Of a stretch of DNA of 64,000 bases, positions 8,979 through 17,274 are shown piece by piece. How positions within the stretch are numbered: position 1 is the stretch's first letter; each line of letters begins with the position of its first letter. Origin of the DNA: Desulfuromusa kysingii (lineage in GTDB: Bacteria; Desulfobacterota; Desulfuromonadia; Desulfuromonadales; Geopsychrobacteraceae); NCBI RefSeq assembly GCF_900107645.1, contig NZ_FNQN01000003.1:248001-312000 (forward strand), in the 5' to 3' direction. A program made the position numbers and the translations under genes. Below the pieces are notes generated by a model. It searched no databases and was not told the origin of the DNA. It worked only from the letters and a program-made list of their open reading frames with translations.

Positions 8979-11483
8979 TTAAAAATGCCATTCTACCCCT
9001 GCCCAGATTTGTCGGCCGAGTTCGTAGTTGTAGCCATAATTACCTGAATCATAACCATATTTCATTTTACGATTAAAAACGTTGAGGATGTCCAGAGATA
9101 GGAGGACGCTCTGGTCTAAAACTTCTGCTGATTTCCAACTGAAGCGCCAGTCAAAATAGATCGATCGGTTGCTTTTGACTTTCTCGTAGACGAATGGATC
9201 TGATTGCTCCGGGTTGATGATGCTCGGTTGTCGAATCAGGTTGTTGTCTTCGTCTCTGGCTAACCAATGGCGCCAGTATGCGCCACGGTATTTTGTCGTA
9301 TTGGTGAAAGTGATGCCGTAGGGGAGTTGGGCAACATAGATGAGATTAGCAACAAAAGGGCGGTTGAAGTCGGTTCTTGGAACTTCATAATAATAAATTT
9401 CTTTTCCCTCATACCAGATGGTTTCAGCCGTATCCTCTTCGTCAAGGGAATCAAAATATCCTTCATGGCTGGTTGTTGTCTCTTGCCAGGTGACATTGAT
9501 CTCGAGGAAATGATTCATCCATGACCGCTGCCAACTTAGCTGGTAACTTTTGTGCTCTGAGCGGCCCAAGTTATTGAATATATAAATGTCGGGTTCGCCT
9601 GGATTGGTTATTTTTCCTCGTGCTAATTCATCTTTATTGCTTTTTTTAATGTATTGAAATTTGAGGTTTCCCCCCAAAACTTTTTGAATGATCCCTGCCG
9701 TTAATTCATCACTGTAGGGAGTTTTTATCTCCCCATCTTTATACAGAAAAGTCGTCGGTCGATTCGCAACATCAATCCAGTCACTGGTGTTATCTTCTCT
9801 CTCTTGTTTGATAACAATGATGTCTTCGTAAAGTGCATGGGTCAATAGTGTTCCACTATAATAGCGATTTCTACCTATAAATAGAGTCGTCCATTGATTG
9901 CCGAAAAGATCAAGTGACGCGGCAAATCTGGGGGCATAATTTATATTCTCAGAGTAGTCATCATAAGAAATTCTGATTCCGGGAACAATCTCCAGACGTT
10001 TCCAGAGGATAGAATCCTGGATAAATACTGAAATATCAGCTATTTCTACATCCGTATCAGCTTGTGAGTATTTTGTCCTCTTGTACAGGTATTGTTCATT
10101 ATCTATACAAGCTAAGTCTTCTGGGTCACATACAATTGAATTATCTATTCTGGGCCCGTTGTAGTAGTAATTCGTTTGTGGACGCTTATAGTATTTGTTT
10201 GCATAGTTTGCCTCTGCCCCGAGACCAAATATGTGGATAGTTTCTCCCCAATTGATATCATCTACTGTCACTTCGGTTTTCACACTGAGTTGATCTTGCC
10301 CTGTTTCTAAATCGCCCATCCCCCCTTCATACGCATAGGTTGTGTTTGACCAATCGACTGAATCTGTTGCAGAGCTCCAGGCAAAACGATTTTCCTGGGC
10401 ATCTCGTCTATTCTTTTGCCCCGTATACCCTAAGGTAAAGCTCAGTTGACTGTTGCTGAGCTCTTTTTCGACCTGAGCCAGAATAGAATAGTTTTCACTG
10501 TCAATTTCATAGTCACTGTTTTTATGATCTGATGTCCCAGAGTTATAAGGGCCGAAATATTGAGATGACGAGGGGGTGTAGAGGGCAGTGACAGAGATAT
10601 TTGACTGACTGGAAAGTTCATGCTCTAACTTTGCCAGGAACGTTTCCTGTTTACGGGTTTGGGTTGAGACTCCCCCTAAATGTTGAAGCGGGATCTCGGC
10701 GTATTGTTGTTGGTAGGAGGTAATAAGGTTGGTGCCAAGTTTTAACGGAGTATTGAGTATAAAACCAAATTGTTGTTTCTTGAACTCGGGTTGCATACTT
10801 AAATTGTTGGAATGATCAAAATCTTCTTGATCTGTGGGGTCGATATGGAAGGACGTCCAGTTGTCGTTGGTCATCCGATAGTTGATTTTGCCCCAGAAAT
10901 CAGAGGTTGGGTTGATGATCTCAGTGTTGATCTGCCCACCAATGAAGCCGCCAAATTTCGCAGGAATATTGCTATTATAAACCGTGATCTGCTCGATAAC
11001 CTCAGGGCTTAGGAAGTGCATTTGCGAATGACCGGGAAGCTTAGAAGCATCACTCGTCTTCATGAAGGCGGGATCCAACGAGTTGTTGTTGCTGATGCCC
11101 TCGATGGTGAAATTGTTGTCATAGTAGCGGCTACCAGAAATAGAAATAACCGGTGGGGTAATTTCTCCAGCTGTCGAAGAGTTGAGACTCTCTTCACTGT
11201 ATTGAATCCCAGGAACGATACCGATCACCTCGTTGATGCTGCCGTTGCGCATTGGCAGGGCTTCAATCATCTCTCTATCGATAATTGTCATTCCGGTTGT
11301 CGGAGCGACTCTGACCGCTTCAACGTGGACAGTTGGCATCACGGGGTGAGTTTCAGCTACGGTTGAAACTATTTCTTTACTATTGTCCGCAGTCACTATT
11401 TGCGGTAATAAGAGGATGAAAAGCAACAGGAGCAATGCGGACTGATGTTGCCATTGATTTAATACGCTGGTTGGTTTCATCAT
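8979..11483 (-). CDS. TonB-dependent outer membrane receptor
   Basis: 834 residues. A signal peptide (about 1-32) leads to a mature start containing a likely TonB box (TVHVEAVRV). A plug domain follows (about 55-185, with IIDREMIEALPMRNGSINEV and GQINTEI), then a beta-barrel to the C-terminal aromatic residue (EWHF). It belongs to the TonB-dependent transporter superfamily and would import a siderophore, cobalamin or other large substrate using energy from TonB. It is divergent from a TonB-like gene (11606), a natural pairing. The ligand cannot be read from sequence. The plug keeps the long-loop arrangement seen in carboxypeptidase-regulatory-like receptors of Desulfuromonadales. Start could be either of two tandem ATGs at 11483/11480. 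Confidence 0.88.
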   Translation of the reverse strand: MMKPTSVLNQWQHQSALLLLLFILLLPQIVTADNSKEIVSTVAETHPVMPTVHVEAVRVAPTTGMTIIDREMIEALPMRNGSINEVIGIVPGIQYSEESLNSSTAGEITPPVISISGSRYYDNNFTIEGISNNNSLDPAFMKTSDASKLPGHSQMHFLSPEVIEQITVYNSNIPAKFGGFIGGQINTEIINPTSDFWGKINYRMTNDNWTSFHIDPTDQEDFDHSNNLSMQPEFKKQQFGFILNTPLKLGTNLITSYQQQYAEIPLQHLGGVSTQTRKQETFLAKLEHELSSQSNISVTALYTPSSSQYFGPYNSGTSDHKNSDYEIDSENYSILAQVEKELSNSQLSFTLGYTGQKNRRDAQENRFAWSSATDSVDWSNTTYAYEGGMGDLETGQDQLSVKTEVTVDDINWGETIHIFGLGAEANYANKYYKRPQTNYYYNGPRIDNSIVCDPEDLACIDNEQYLYKRTKYSQADTDVEIADISVFIQDSILWKRLEIVPGIRISYDDYSENINYAPRFAASLDLFGNQWTTLFIGRNRYYSGTLLTHALYEDIIVIKQEREDNTSDWIDVANRPTTFLYKDGEIKTPYSDELTAGIIQKVLGGNLKFQYIKKSNKDELARGKITNPGEPDIYIFNNLGRSEHKSYQLSWQRSWMNHFLEINVTWQETTTSHEGYFDSLDEEDTAETIWYEGKEIYYYEVPRTDFNRPFVANLIYVAQLPYGITFTNTTKYRGAYWRHWLARDEDNNLIRQPSIINPEQSDPFVYEKVKSNRSIYFDWRFSWKSAEVLDQSVLLSLDILNVFNRKMKYGYDSGNYGYNYELGRQIWAGVEWHF

Positions 11484-11566
11484 TTTTATTGTCTGCTGTC
11501 GGTGGCGTTAGTCGGTGGCTTGTTAAAAACCTGCGCAGCATAGCAGATCAATTAAAGTGAAGACAA

Positions 11567-11582
11567 GTTGTTATAGAACAAC
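11567..11582. promoter_or_regulatory. Dyad between receptor and TonB-like genes
   Basis: GTTGTT, ATAG, AACAAC form a perfect 6-4-6 inverted repeat in the divergent promoter gap (11484-11605), about 24 bp before the TTG start of the TonB-like gene. It could be an operator controlling both genes. It does not match the Fur box closely. Confidence 0.35.
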
Positions 11583-11605
11583 AGTTTTATCTCTTGAGGT
11601 TATCG

Positions 11606-12523
11606 TTGAATATCTCTGTTCACATGATATTGTTTCTTTCTTTCTCATTCGCGCTACATTTGTTGCTGTTTCCTTTTGATTTTATGCGAGGGATCACATC
11701 TCCTGATTCGAGGGCGATGGGAGTGACTTATATCTCCCGATCGCTCGACTCTGTGCGTCCGCAATTAGCTGCCGAAGGACAATCGGGGCAGACGGCATCC
11801 CGTTCGCCTCAGAATCTGCCACGAGTTGAACCCATGGTCCCGCAAAAAACGCAGAACAATTCTGCCGTTCCTGTGGTAGAGCGTAAAACAGTGATGCAAT
11901 TGCCGAAGAGCAAGCGTTCATTTTTGCCACCGAAAACAACCCCGGATACGGTTGTAGAACTTCCGTTAGATGCAATTGAGAAGGAGACGATAGATTTTGA
12001 TCCTATCGAGTATAAAACCGCTCCACTTATTGCTGAACAGAACTTTGAAGACCCTCAGCCTGTTCCACCGGCGGGGGCAGTTGCTCAACCTCTGCAGCCC
12101 CAATCTGCTGTACTCGAATCGTCTTTGACAACAGATACCGCTTCATCTGAAGGAATATCGAACTCGGGTGAGACTTCAACTGACAGCCAGAACCTCTCCT
12201 CTGGCACTAAAGACCTGAACCAGAGCCAGGTATCGCAAGGTTTCACCGATGCGTTGCCTCATTATGAAGATAATCCTCCTCCCCGTTATCCTGATGTTGC
12301 CAAACTCCGTGGTTGGGAAGGGACTGTTGTGTTCAAGGCGACTATCCTCGAAAATGGTCGTGTTGAGCGTTTAAAAATTATGACGTCGTCTGGTTACCGG
12401 AGTCTGGATAGTGCTGCACGAAAAGCGATCTCAAGATGGACGTTTACACCGGCAACGACCTTTGGAGTCGCTGTTGAGAGTGTGGTTGAAATTCCAATCT
12501 CTTTTTCACTCAAAGATCTCTAG
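11606..12523 (+). CDS. TonB-like energy transducer
   Basis: About 305 residues from a TTG at 11606, chosen because GAGG (11596-11599) sits 6 bases upstream; a TTG at 11594 and an ATG at 11624 are alternatives. There is one N-terminal membrane span (about 5-22), then a long Pro/Gln/Ser-rich periplasmic linker. The C-terminal TonB domain (about 215-300) has PRYPDVAKLRGWEG, a TILENGRV strand and the SARKAISRWTFTPA helix-strand. It would sit in the inner membrane with ExbB/ExbD (not in this window) and energise the adjacent outer membrane receptor. A second TonB-type protein lies at 33156. Confidence 0.85.
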   Translation: MNISVHMILFLSFSFALHLLLFPFDFMRGITSPDSRAMGVTYISRSLDSVRPQLAAEGQSGQTASRSPQNLPRVEPMVPQKTQNNSAVPVVERKTVMQLPKSKRSFLPPKTTPDTVVELPLDAIEKETIDFDPIEYKTAPLIAEQNFEDPQPVPPAGAVAQPLQPQSAVLESSLTTDTASSEGISNSGETSTDSQNLSSGTKDLNQSQVSQGFTDALPHYEDNPPPRYPDVAKLRGWEGTVVFKATILENGRVERLKIMTSSGYRSLDSAARKAISRWTFTPATTFGVAVESVVEIPISFSLKDL

Positions 12524-12603
12524 TCTAAACCATGATTAACACTTTCATTTATTTGTGGTATCATTAACGGATTCTTGTTCTGACTGACGTGGAGGCTAAT
12601 TTA

Positions 12604-13326
12604 ATGGCTGAGATGAGAGATCCATCACAATTGTTTTATTCTGAGGTAAAGGCCTTTAGCCAAAACATTCGGCACTTAATTTGTGAGCAGCATCCCACCC
12701 CGTCCTTATTGGCCGATTTGGTTCAGGCCCTTGTCCGTTTTAAGGAGCTTGCTGCTGCAACTGAAATGGTCTCTTTTTGTTTGATAACCGAACGGTTGGA
12801 AACTGTTATCGGGCGACATGCCGCTGCAGCCACACAACCAACCGCGATTGAAATTGAGACTATCGAACTTGCAGTCGACTGGCTCGATCAGCTTGCTTTT
12901 CTCCATCAAGAGGATTTTCCGGAACCGGGATCTTTGGTGACCGAATTACTCTATACCTTTGATCTTGTTGAGCGCTCTCATGATGCTGTCTCTCTGGCTG
13001 AGTTGGTTGCCAGCGACACGGAAGCAAGAGCCAATAAACCCACAGACCCATTTTCAGAGGATCCCGAAGTCAATGTCCGGGATTGCGCTGTTGTGGCTTA
13101 TCGTGACCCCTTTGCCGAGGATCCAGGCTTTGGTTTGGAATTTGACCTTCTGCAACGGACAGTTCATTATCTGGTCGAGACAGAGAGTCTCGGGGATGAT
13201 CCTTTTAGTGCGGACCCTGCCATTGCATCGTGCGAAGGCGATGTGAAAACGACTCAGCTGGAGCCTGCAGTGCTTTCAAAACAGCCCTATGATCTCTTTG
13301 CCAGTGATCCTCCGTTAGGTGATTGA
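12604..13326 (+). CDS. Unrecognised protein with four D-P-F-x-x-D-P motifs
   Basis: 240 residues, starting at the ATG at 12604 because GGAGG (12591-12595) lies 8 bases upstream; an in-frame GTG at 12589 overlaps that site. Residues 1-120 are predicted helical. The segment LVRFKELAAATEMVSFCLIT and what follows resemble a histidine phosphotransfer (HPt) helix bundle, but the expected His is absent. The C-terminal half is acidic and carries four copies of a short motif: DPFSEDP, DPFAEDP, DPFSADP and DLFASDP, spaced 20-60 residues apart. Such spaced linear motifs usually dock on a partner. There is no signal peptide or membrane span. It follows the TonB-like gene by 80 bp. The function is unknown. 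Confidence 0.7.
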   Translation: MAEMRDPSQLFYSEVKAFSQNIRHLICEQHPTPSLLADLVQALVRFKELAAATEMVSFCLITERLETVIGRHAAAATQPTAIEIETIELAVDWLDQLAFLHQEDFPEPGSLVTELLYTFDLVERSHDAVSLAELVASDTEARANKPTDPFSEDPEVNVRDCAVVAYRDPFAEDPGFGLEFDLLQRTVHYLVETESLGDDPFSADPAIASCEGDVKTTQLEPAVLSKQPYDLFASDPPLGD

Positions 13327-13410
13327 CAGAAAAATTGGATCCTGAGAATCCTTTATTTTCGGGTCTTTTCGTCTTTCTATCCCGCTCTTTTAGCTTGGAT
13401 GGGCCGTCGC

Positions 13411-13416
13411 TATAAT
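13411..13416 (+). promoter_or_regulatory. -10 element TATAAT upstream of the tRNA cluster
   Basis: A perfect TATAAT lies 90 bp before tRNA-Arg. The matching -35 region is poor, so this is a tentative promoter for the Arg-His-Leu tRNA cluster. Confidence 0.35.
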
Positions 13417-13505
13417 TTATTATTTGCAAATCTTTTTAACGCATGCTAGAAACTCTAGCTCTTATGCTTGGTAAGCGATTTTAAAGTCACTTTCTTTGCG
13501 TGTTT

Positions 13506-13582
<77 letters not shown>

Positions 13583-13633
13583 TTTTTAGTTTGACAAGCA
13601 ACGATGGTTTCCGTAGTATGACCAAGTTTTTCT

Positions 13634-13710
13634 GGTGGGTGTAGCTCAGTTGGTAGAGCACTGGATTGTGGCTCCGGTTGTCGAGGGTTCAAGCCCCTTC
13701 ACTCACCCCA
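13634..13710 (+). tRNA. tRNA-His (anticodon GTG)
   Basis: The acceptor GTGGGTG pairs with CACTCAC. The extra G at 13634 (G-1) opposite C73 is the histidine identity element. Anticodon GTG is at 13668-13670. CCA is encoded. Confidence 0.97.
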
Positions 13711-13803
13711 TTCAAATGGACTATGCTCACCTTCCATATTCAGTTAGCCCGTTAAACGGGTGGGTTTGGGGGGTGAGCATTGTTAATTGTAGTTATTTCT
13801 CCT

Positions 13804-13888
<85 letters not shown>

Positions 13889-13989
13889 TGAAACTTTCTG
13901 GTCATCATGGCCTTTTAATAAAAAAATCATTCAGACACGACTCTCACGTTAACCGTGAACCCATATTTAAAAATCAGGAAGGAAAAACA

Positions 13990-15333
13990 ATGAAAGTTAC
14001 CGTTGAAGATTTAAGTCCGATTAAAAAGAAGCTCAGTCTCGAGATTGCTGCAGATGTGGTTGCTGTTGAACTCGAAAATGCTTATAAAAAAATAGCTAAA
14101 ACAGCTGATATTAAAGGGTTTCGCAAGGGGAAAGTGCCAAAGGAAATCTTGAAGCAGCATTATGGTTCACGCGCACAATATGATGCCACCGGACCATTGA
14201 TTAATAATACTCTTTATAAAGCTTTGTTGGATAACGAGATTGAGGCTGTCTCGCAACCGGAAGTTGTTAATTCCGGTACCGTCGCAGAAGGCGAACCTTT
14301 CAGTTACGATGTTGAAGTTGAAGTACGTCCTGAAATTGTTGTGAAGGATTACAAAAATCTCAGTCTTGAAAAAGAAAAATTTACTTTTGACGAGAGTGTT
14401 GTTGATCAGCAACTTGAGCAAATGGCAAACTCCAAGATGCAACTTGAAGTGACCAGTCGCAAGAAGGCTCGCGATGGAGACACCGTTGTTATCGATTTTG
14501 AAGGTTTTATTGATGACACCCCTTTCGAAAATGGATCAGCGAAAGATTTCGAACTTGCTCTGGGGTCAAATAGTTTTATCCCTGGATTTGAGGCACAAAT
14601 AGTCGGCATGAAGCGTGATCAGGAAAAAGATGTCGCAGTGACTTTTCCTGAAGGTTATGGTGCCAAAGACTTAGCTGGAAAACCCGCCATGTTTAAAGTC
14701 CTGGTGAAAGAGATAAAAGAAAAAAATATTCCCGAAATAGATGATGCTTTTGCAAAAGAATTTGATGCTGAAAGTTTAGATCAGCTTAAAGAACAGATTA
14801 AAGAGAACTCTATTGCTCAGGAGCAGCAGCGCATTGAAGGACAAATGCATGAGGATATGATGAATGCTCTGATCGAGAGTAATCCTTTTGACGTTCCTGA
14901 AGGGATGATTGAGAATCAATTGCTTCATTTGAAAGACAGTTTTACGCAGAAATTGAAAGCCCAGGGGATGACTCTTGAAATGTTGGGGATGAACGATGAA
15001 ACCTTCGCCACGACTTATCGGGATATGGCTGCACAGCAGATCAAGGGTGAGCTGATTATTGACGCAATCGCGGCTCAAGAAGAGATTGTCGTTGAAGAAT
15101 CATTGGTCGAAGAAAAGATGCAAGTGATCGCTGATCAAAACAATATTCCTTTAGAGCAGGTGCAGAAATATTTTGAAAATGCACAGGCTATCGCTGGACT
15201 CAAAGGGCAGATTCTGCAAGAAAAAACATCCAAGTTTTTAGTTGATTCGGCAACCATCACTGAAGTCGAGCCAAAACCAGCTGAGCAAGCTGAACCAGCT
15301 GTTGCTGATGACAGCGAAACAGAGGAGTCCTGA
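13990..15333 (+). CDS. tig: Trigger factor, ribosome-associated chaperone
   Basis: 447 residues from the ATG at 13990, which has GGAAGGAAA upstream; the frame is open further upstream into tRNA-Leu but that part is not coding. The N-terminal ribosome-binding domain carries the signature GFRKGKVP (about 44-51). The central FKBP-type peptidyl-prolyl isomerase domain spans about 150-245 ([19 protein letters not shown]) and the C-terminal helical chaperone arms follow. An acidic Glu/Ala-rich tail ends the protein. It catches nascent chains at the exit tunnel. It forms the classic tig-clpP-clpX order, with clpP starting one base after its stop. Confidence 0.98.
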   Translation: MKVTVEDLSPIKKKLSLEIAADVVAVELENAYKKIAKTADIKGFRKGKVPKEILKQHYGSRAQYDATGPLINNTLYKALLDNEIEAVSQPEVVNSGTVAEGEPFSYDVEVEVRPEIVVKDYKNLSLEKEKFTFDESVVDQQLEQMANSKMQLEVTSRKKARDGDTVVIDFEGFIDDTPFENGSAKDFELALGSNSFIPGFEAQIVGMKRDQEKDVAVTFPEGYGAKDLAGKPAMFKVLVKEIKEKNIPEIDDAFAKEFDAESLDQLKEQIKENSIAQEQQRIEGQMHEDMMNALIESNPFDVPEGMIENQLLHLKDSFTQKLKAQGMTLEMLGMNDETFATTYRDMAAQQIKGELIIDAIAAQEEIVVEESLVEEKMQVIADQNNIPLEQVQKYFENAQAIAGLKGQILQEKTSKFLVDSATITEVEPKPAEQAEPAVADDSETEES

Positions 15334-15334
15334 T

Positions 15335-15928
15335 ATGAGTCTTGTGCCTATGGTTGTTGAAGATAGCGGGCGTGGTGAACGGGCCTATGATATTTATTCC
15401 CGTTTATTAAAAGACCGGATTATCTTCCTTGGGGGCGAGATCGAAGACCATATGGCCAATTTGATTATTGCCCAGTTATTGTTTCTTGAATCAGAAGATC
15501 CTGATCGGGATATCCATCTTTATATTAACTCTCCCGGTGGTGTTGTTACTGCCGGGATGGCAATTTATGACACCATGCAGTATTTAAAGGCACCGGTGTC
15601 GACGATTTGTGTTGGACAGGCGGCCAGTATGGGAGCAGTCCTCCTCGCCTCAGGAGAAGCGGGGAAAAGATTTGCCCTGCCACATGCACGGATCATGATT
15701 CACCAACCCCTCGGTGGATTTCAAGGTCAAGCAACAGATATCAGTATTCATGCCCAAGAAATTTTGCGGATGCGCGAATCATTGAATGGTATTCTAGCTC
15801 ATCACTCAGGGCAGAAGATTGAGAAGGTCTCTGCTGATACCGAACGAGATTTCTTCATGGATAGCGAAACAGCACGTAGCTATGGTATTATAGATTCTAT
15901 TGTTGAAAGAAAACTTAATATTGTATAG
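15335..15928 (+). CDS. clpP: ATP-dependent Clp protease proteolytic subunit
   Basis: 197 residues from the ATG at 15335 with GAGGAG upstream, inside the tail of tig; the tig stop is at 15333. The catalytic triad is visible: S98 in GQAASMGA, H123 in IMIHQP and D172 in ERDFFMD. The N-terminal [14 protein letters not shown] is the axial-loop region that contacts ClpX, and the propeptide is very short. It forms the double-heptamer chamber for ClpX (next gene, 17 bp downstream) and possibly ClpA. Confidence 0.98.
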   Translation: MSLVPMVVEDSGRGERAYDIYSRLLKDRIIFLGGEIEDHMANLIIAQLLFLESEDPDRDIHLYINSPGGVVTAGMAIYDTMQYLKAPVSTICVGQAASMGAVLLASGEAGKRFALPHARIMIHQPLGGFQGQATDISIHAQEILRMRESLNGILAHHSGQKIEKVSADTERDFFMDSETARSYGIIDSIVERKLNIV

Positions 15929-15944
15929 CGCGGAGGTGTAACAC

Positions 15945-17192
15945 GTGAGTCCAAAGGATGAAAGCAGCCAGTTGACTTGTTCTTTTTGCGGTAAGTCTCA
16001 GGATGAAGTTAAAAAGTTAATTGCAGGACCAACTGTTTATATTTGTGATGAGTGTATCGAACTCTGCAATGATATCATTGACGAAGAATCAAAACTTGAG
16101 CAGACACCAGGCCCCAATTTTAAACAGTTGCCTAAACCCGCTGAAATTAAAGATGTTCTCGACGAATATGTCATCGGTCAGGAATGGGCGAAAAAGGTTT
16201 TGTCCGTTGCCGTCTATAATCATTACAAGCGGATTGAGGCGATCGAGCATCCCGATGGGATCGAGATCCAGAAAAGTAATATCCTGCTGTTAGGACCCAC
16301 CGGAAGTGGCAAGACTTTATTGGCCCAAACGCTGGCAAAGGTCCTTGATGTCCCTTTTACTATTGCTGACGCAACCAATTTGACCGAGGCTGGTTATGTT
16401 GGTGAGGATGTTGAAAATATTATTCTCAGTTTGCTGCAAGCTGCCGATTACGACTTGGAAAAGGCCCAAAAAGGGATCATTTATATTGATGAAGTTGATA
16501 AAATAGCCAGGAAATCGGAGTCACCTTCAATTACGCGCGATGTCTCTGGTGAAGGGGTGCAACAGGCACTGTTAAAAATTATTGAGGGTACGACTGCGAG
16601 TGTGCCACCTAAAGGGGGGAGAAAACATCCGCAACAAGAATTTTTAAAGGTCGATACCACGAACATATTATTTATTTGTGGCGGGGCTTTTTCTGGATTA
16701 GAAAGAATTGTTAACAAGCGGATTAGTTCCAAAACAATGGGCTTTGGTGCAGAAGTGAAGTCGATTAAAGAGGAAGATCTTGGCTCATTGCTTAAGAAAG
16801 TCCAACCGGCTGATCTCCTCAAGTTTGGCTTGATCCCAGAATTTGTCGGACGGATCCCAATTGTCGCCACACTTTCTGAGTTGGATGAAGAGGCTCTTAT
16901 TCAGATCCTGCGTGAACCCAAAAATGCTCTGATCAAACAATATCAGCGTCTTTTTGAGATGGAAGACGTTCACCTGAAGGTGACTGATAGTGCTTTGGTT
17001 GCGATTGCGAAAGAAGCCTTAGAGCGTAAAACTGGTGCGCGTGGACTCCGGTCAATCCTTGAGAATTCAATGTTGGATGTCATGTATGACATTCCTTCTC
17101 AAGATCGGGTTAAAGAAGTGGTTCTGAATGAAGATGTGATAACTGAAGGTGCGAAACCAATTATCCTTTATGATATTGCTGAAAGTGCATAA
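15945..17192 (+). CDS. clpX: ClpX, AAA+ unfoldase of ClpXP
   Basis: 415 residues, GTG start with GGAGGTG upstream. The N-terminal zinc-binding domain has C12, C15, C34 and C37 (CSFC...CDEC). The AAA+ core has Walker A GPTGSGKT (about 115-122), Walker [11 protein letters not shown] and pore-loop GYVGEDVE. An IGF-type loop for docking on ClpP lies in the expected region ([12 protein letters not shown] is the family's conserved sequence after it). A rho-independent terminator follows its stop, so lon is at least partly separate. Confidence 0.98.
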   Translation: MSPKDESSQLTCSFCGKSQDEVKKLIAGPTVYICDECIELCNDIIDEESKLEQTPGPNFKQLPKPAEIKDVLDEYVIGQEWAKKVLSVAVYNHYKRIEAIEHPDGIEIQKSNILLLGPTGSGKTLLAQTLAKVLDVPFTIADATNLTEAGYVGEDVENIILSLLQAADYDLEKAQKGIIYIDEVDKIARKSESPSITRDVSGEGVQQALLKIIEGTTASVPPKGGRKHPQQEFLKVDTTNILFICGGAFSGLERIVNKRISSKTMGFGAEVKSIKEEDLGSLLKKVQPADLLKFGLIPEFVGRIPIVATLSELDEEALIQILREPKNALIKQYQRLFEMEDVHLKVTDSALVAIAKEALERKTGARGLRSILENSMLDVMYDIPSQDRVKEVVLNEDVITEGAKPIILYDIAESA

Positions 17193-17213
17193 ATTATATT
17201 TATCCTGAAATCT

Positions 17214-17254
17214 AAAGGAGCGTTAACTTGTCTGTGGGCGAGACGCTCCTTTTT
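17214..17254 (+). terminator. Terminator between clpX and lon
   Basis: AAAGGAGCGT (17214-17223) pairs with ACGCTCCTTT (17243-17252), and the T-run continues to 17254. It ends the tig-clpP-clpX transcript or attenuates read-through to lon. Confidence 0.8.
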
Positions 17255-17274
17255 CCTTTGTAGGTTCTAGATCT

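Noticed and set aside
5267-13326. Horizontal transfer island
   Set aside because: No integrase, tRNA junction, direct repeats or obvious shift in base composition were seen, so transfer is not supported.
13327-13505. Possible terminator hairpin after the D-P-F repeat gene
   Set aside because: GGATCC/GGATTC-like half-sites near 13337 do not form a stable stem with a T-run.
16481-16870. 129-codon frame antisense to clpX
   Set aside because: Lies wholly inside clpX, no ribosome site and no family resemblance.
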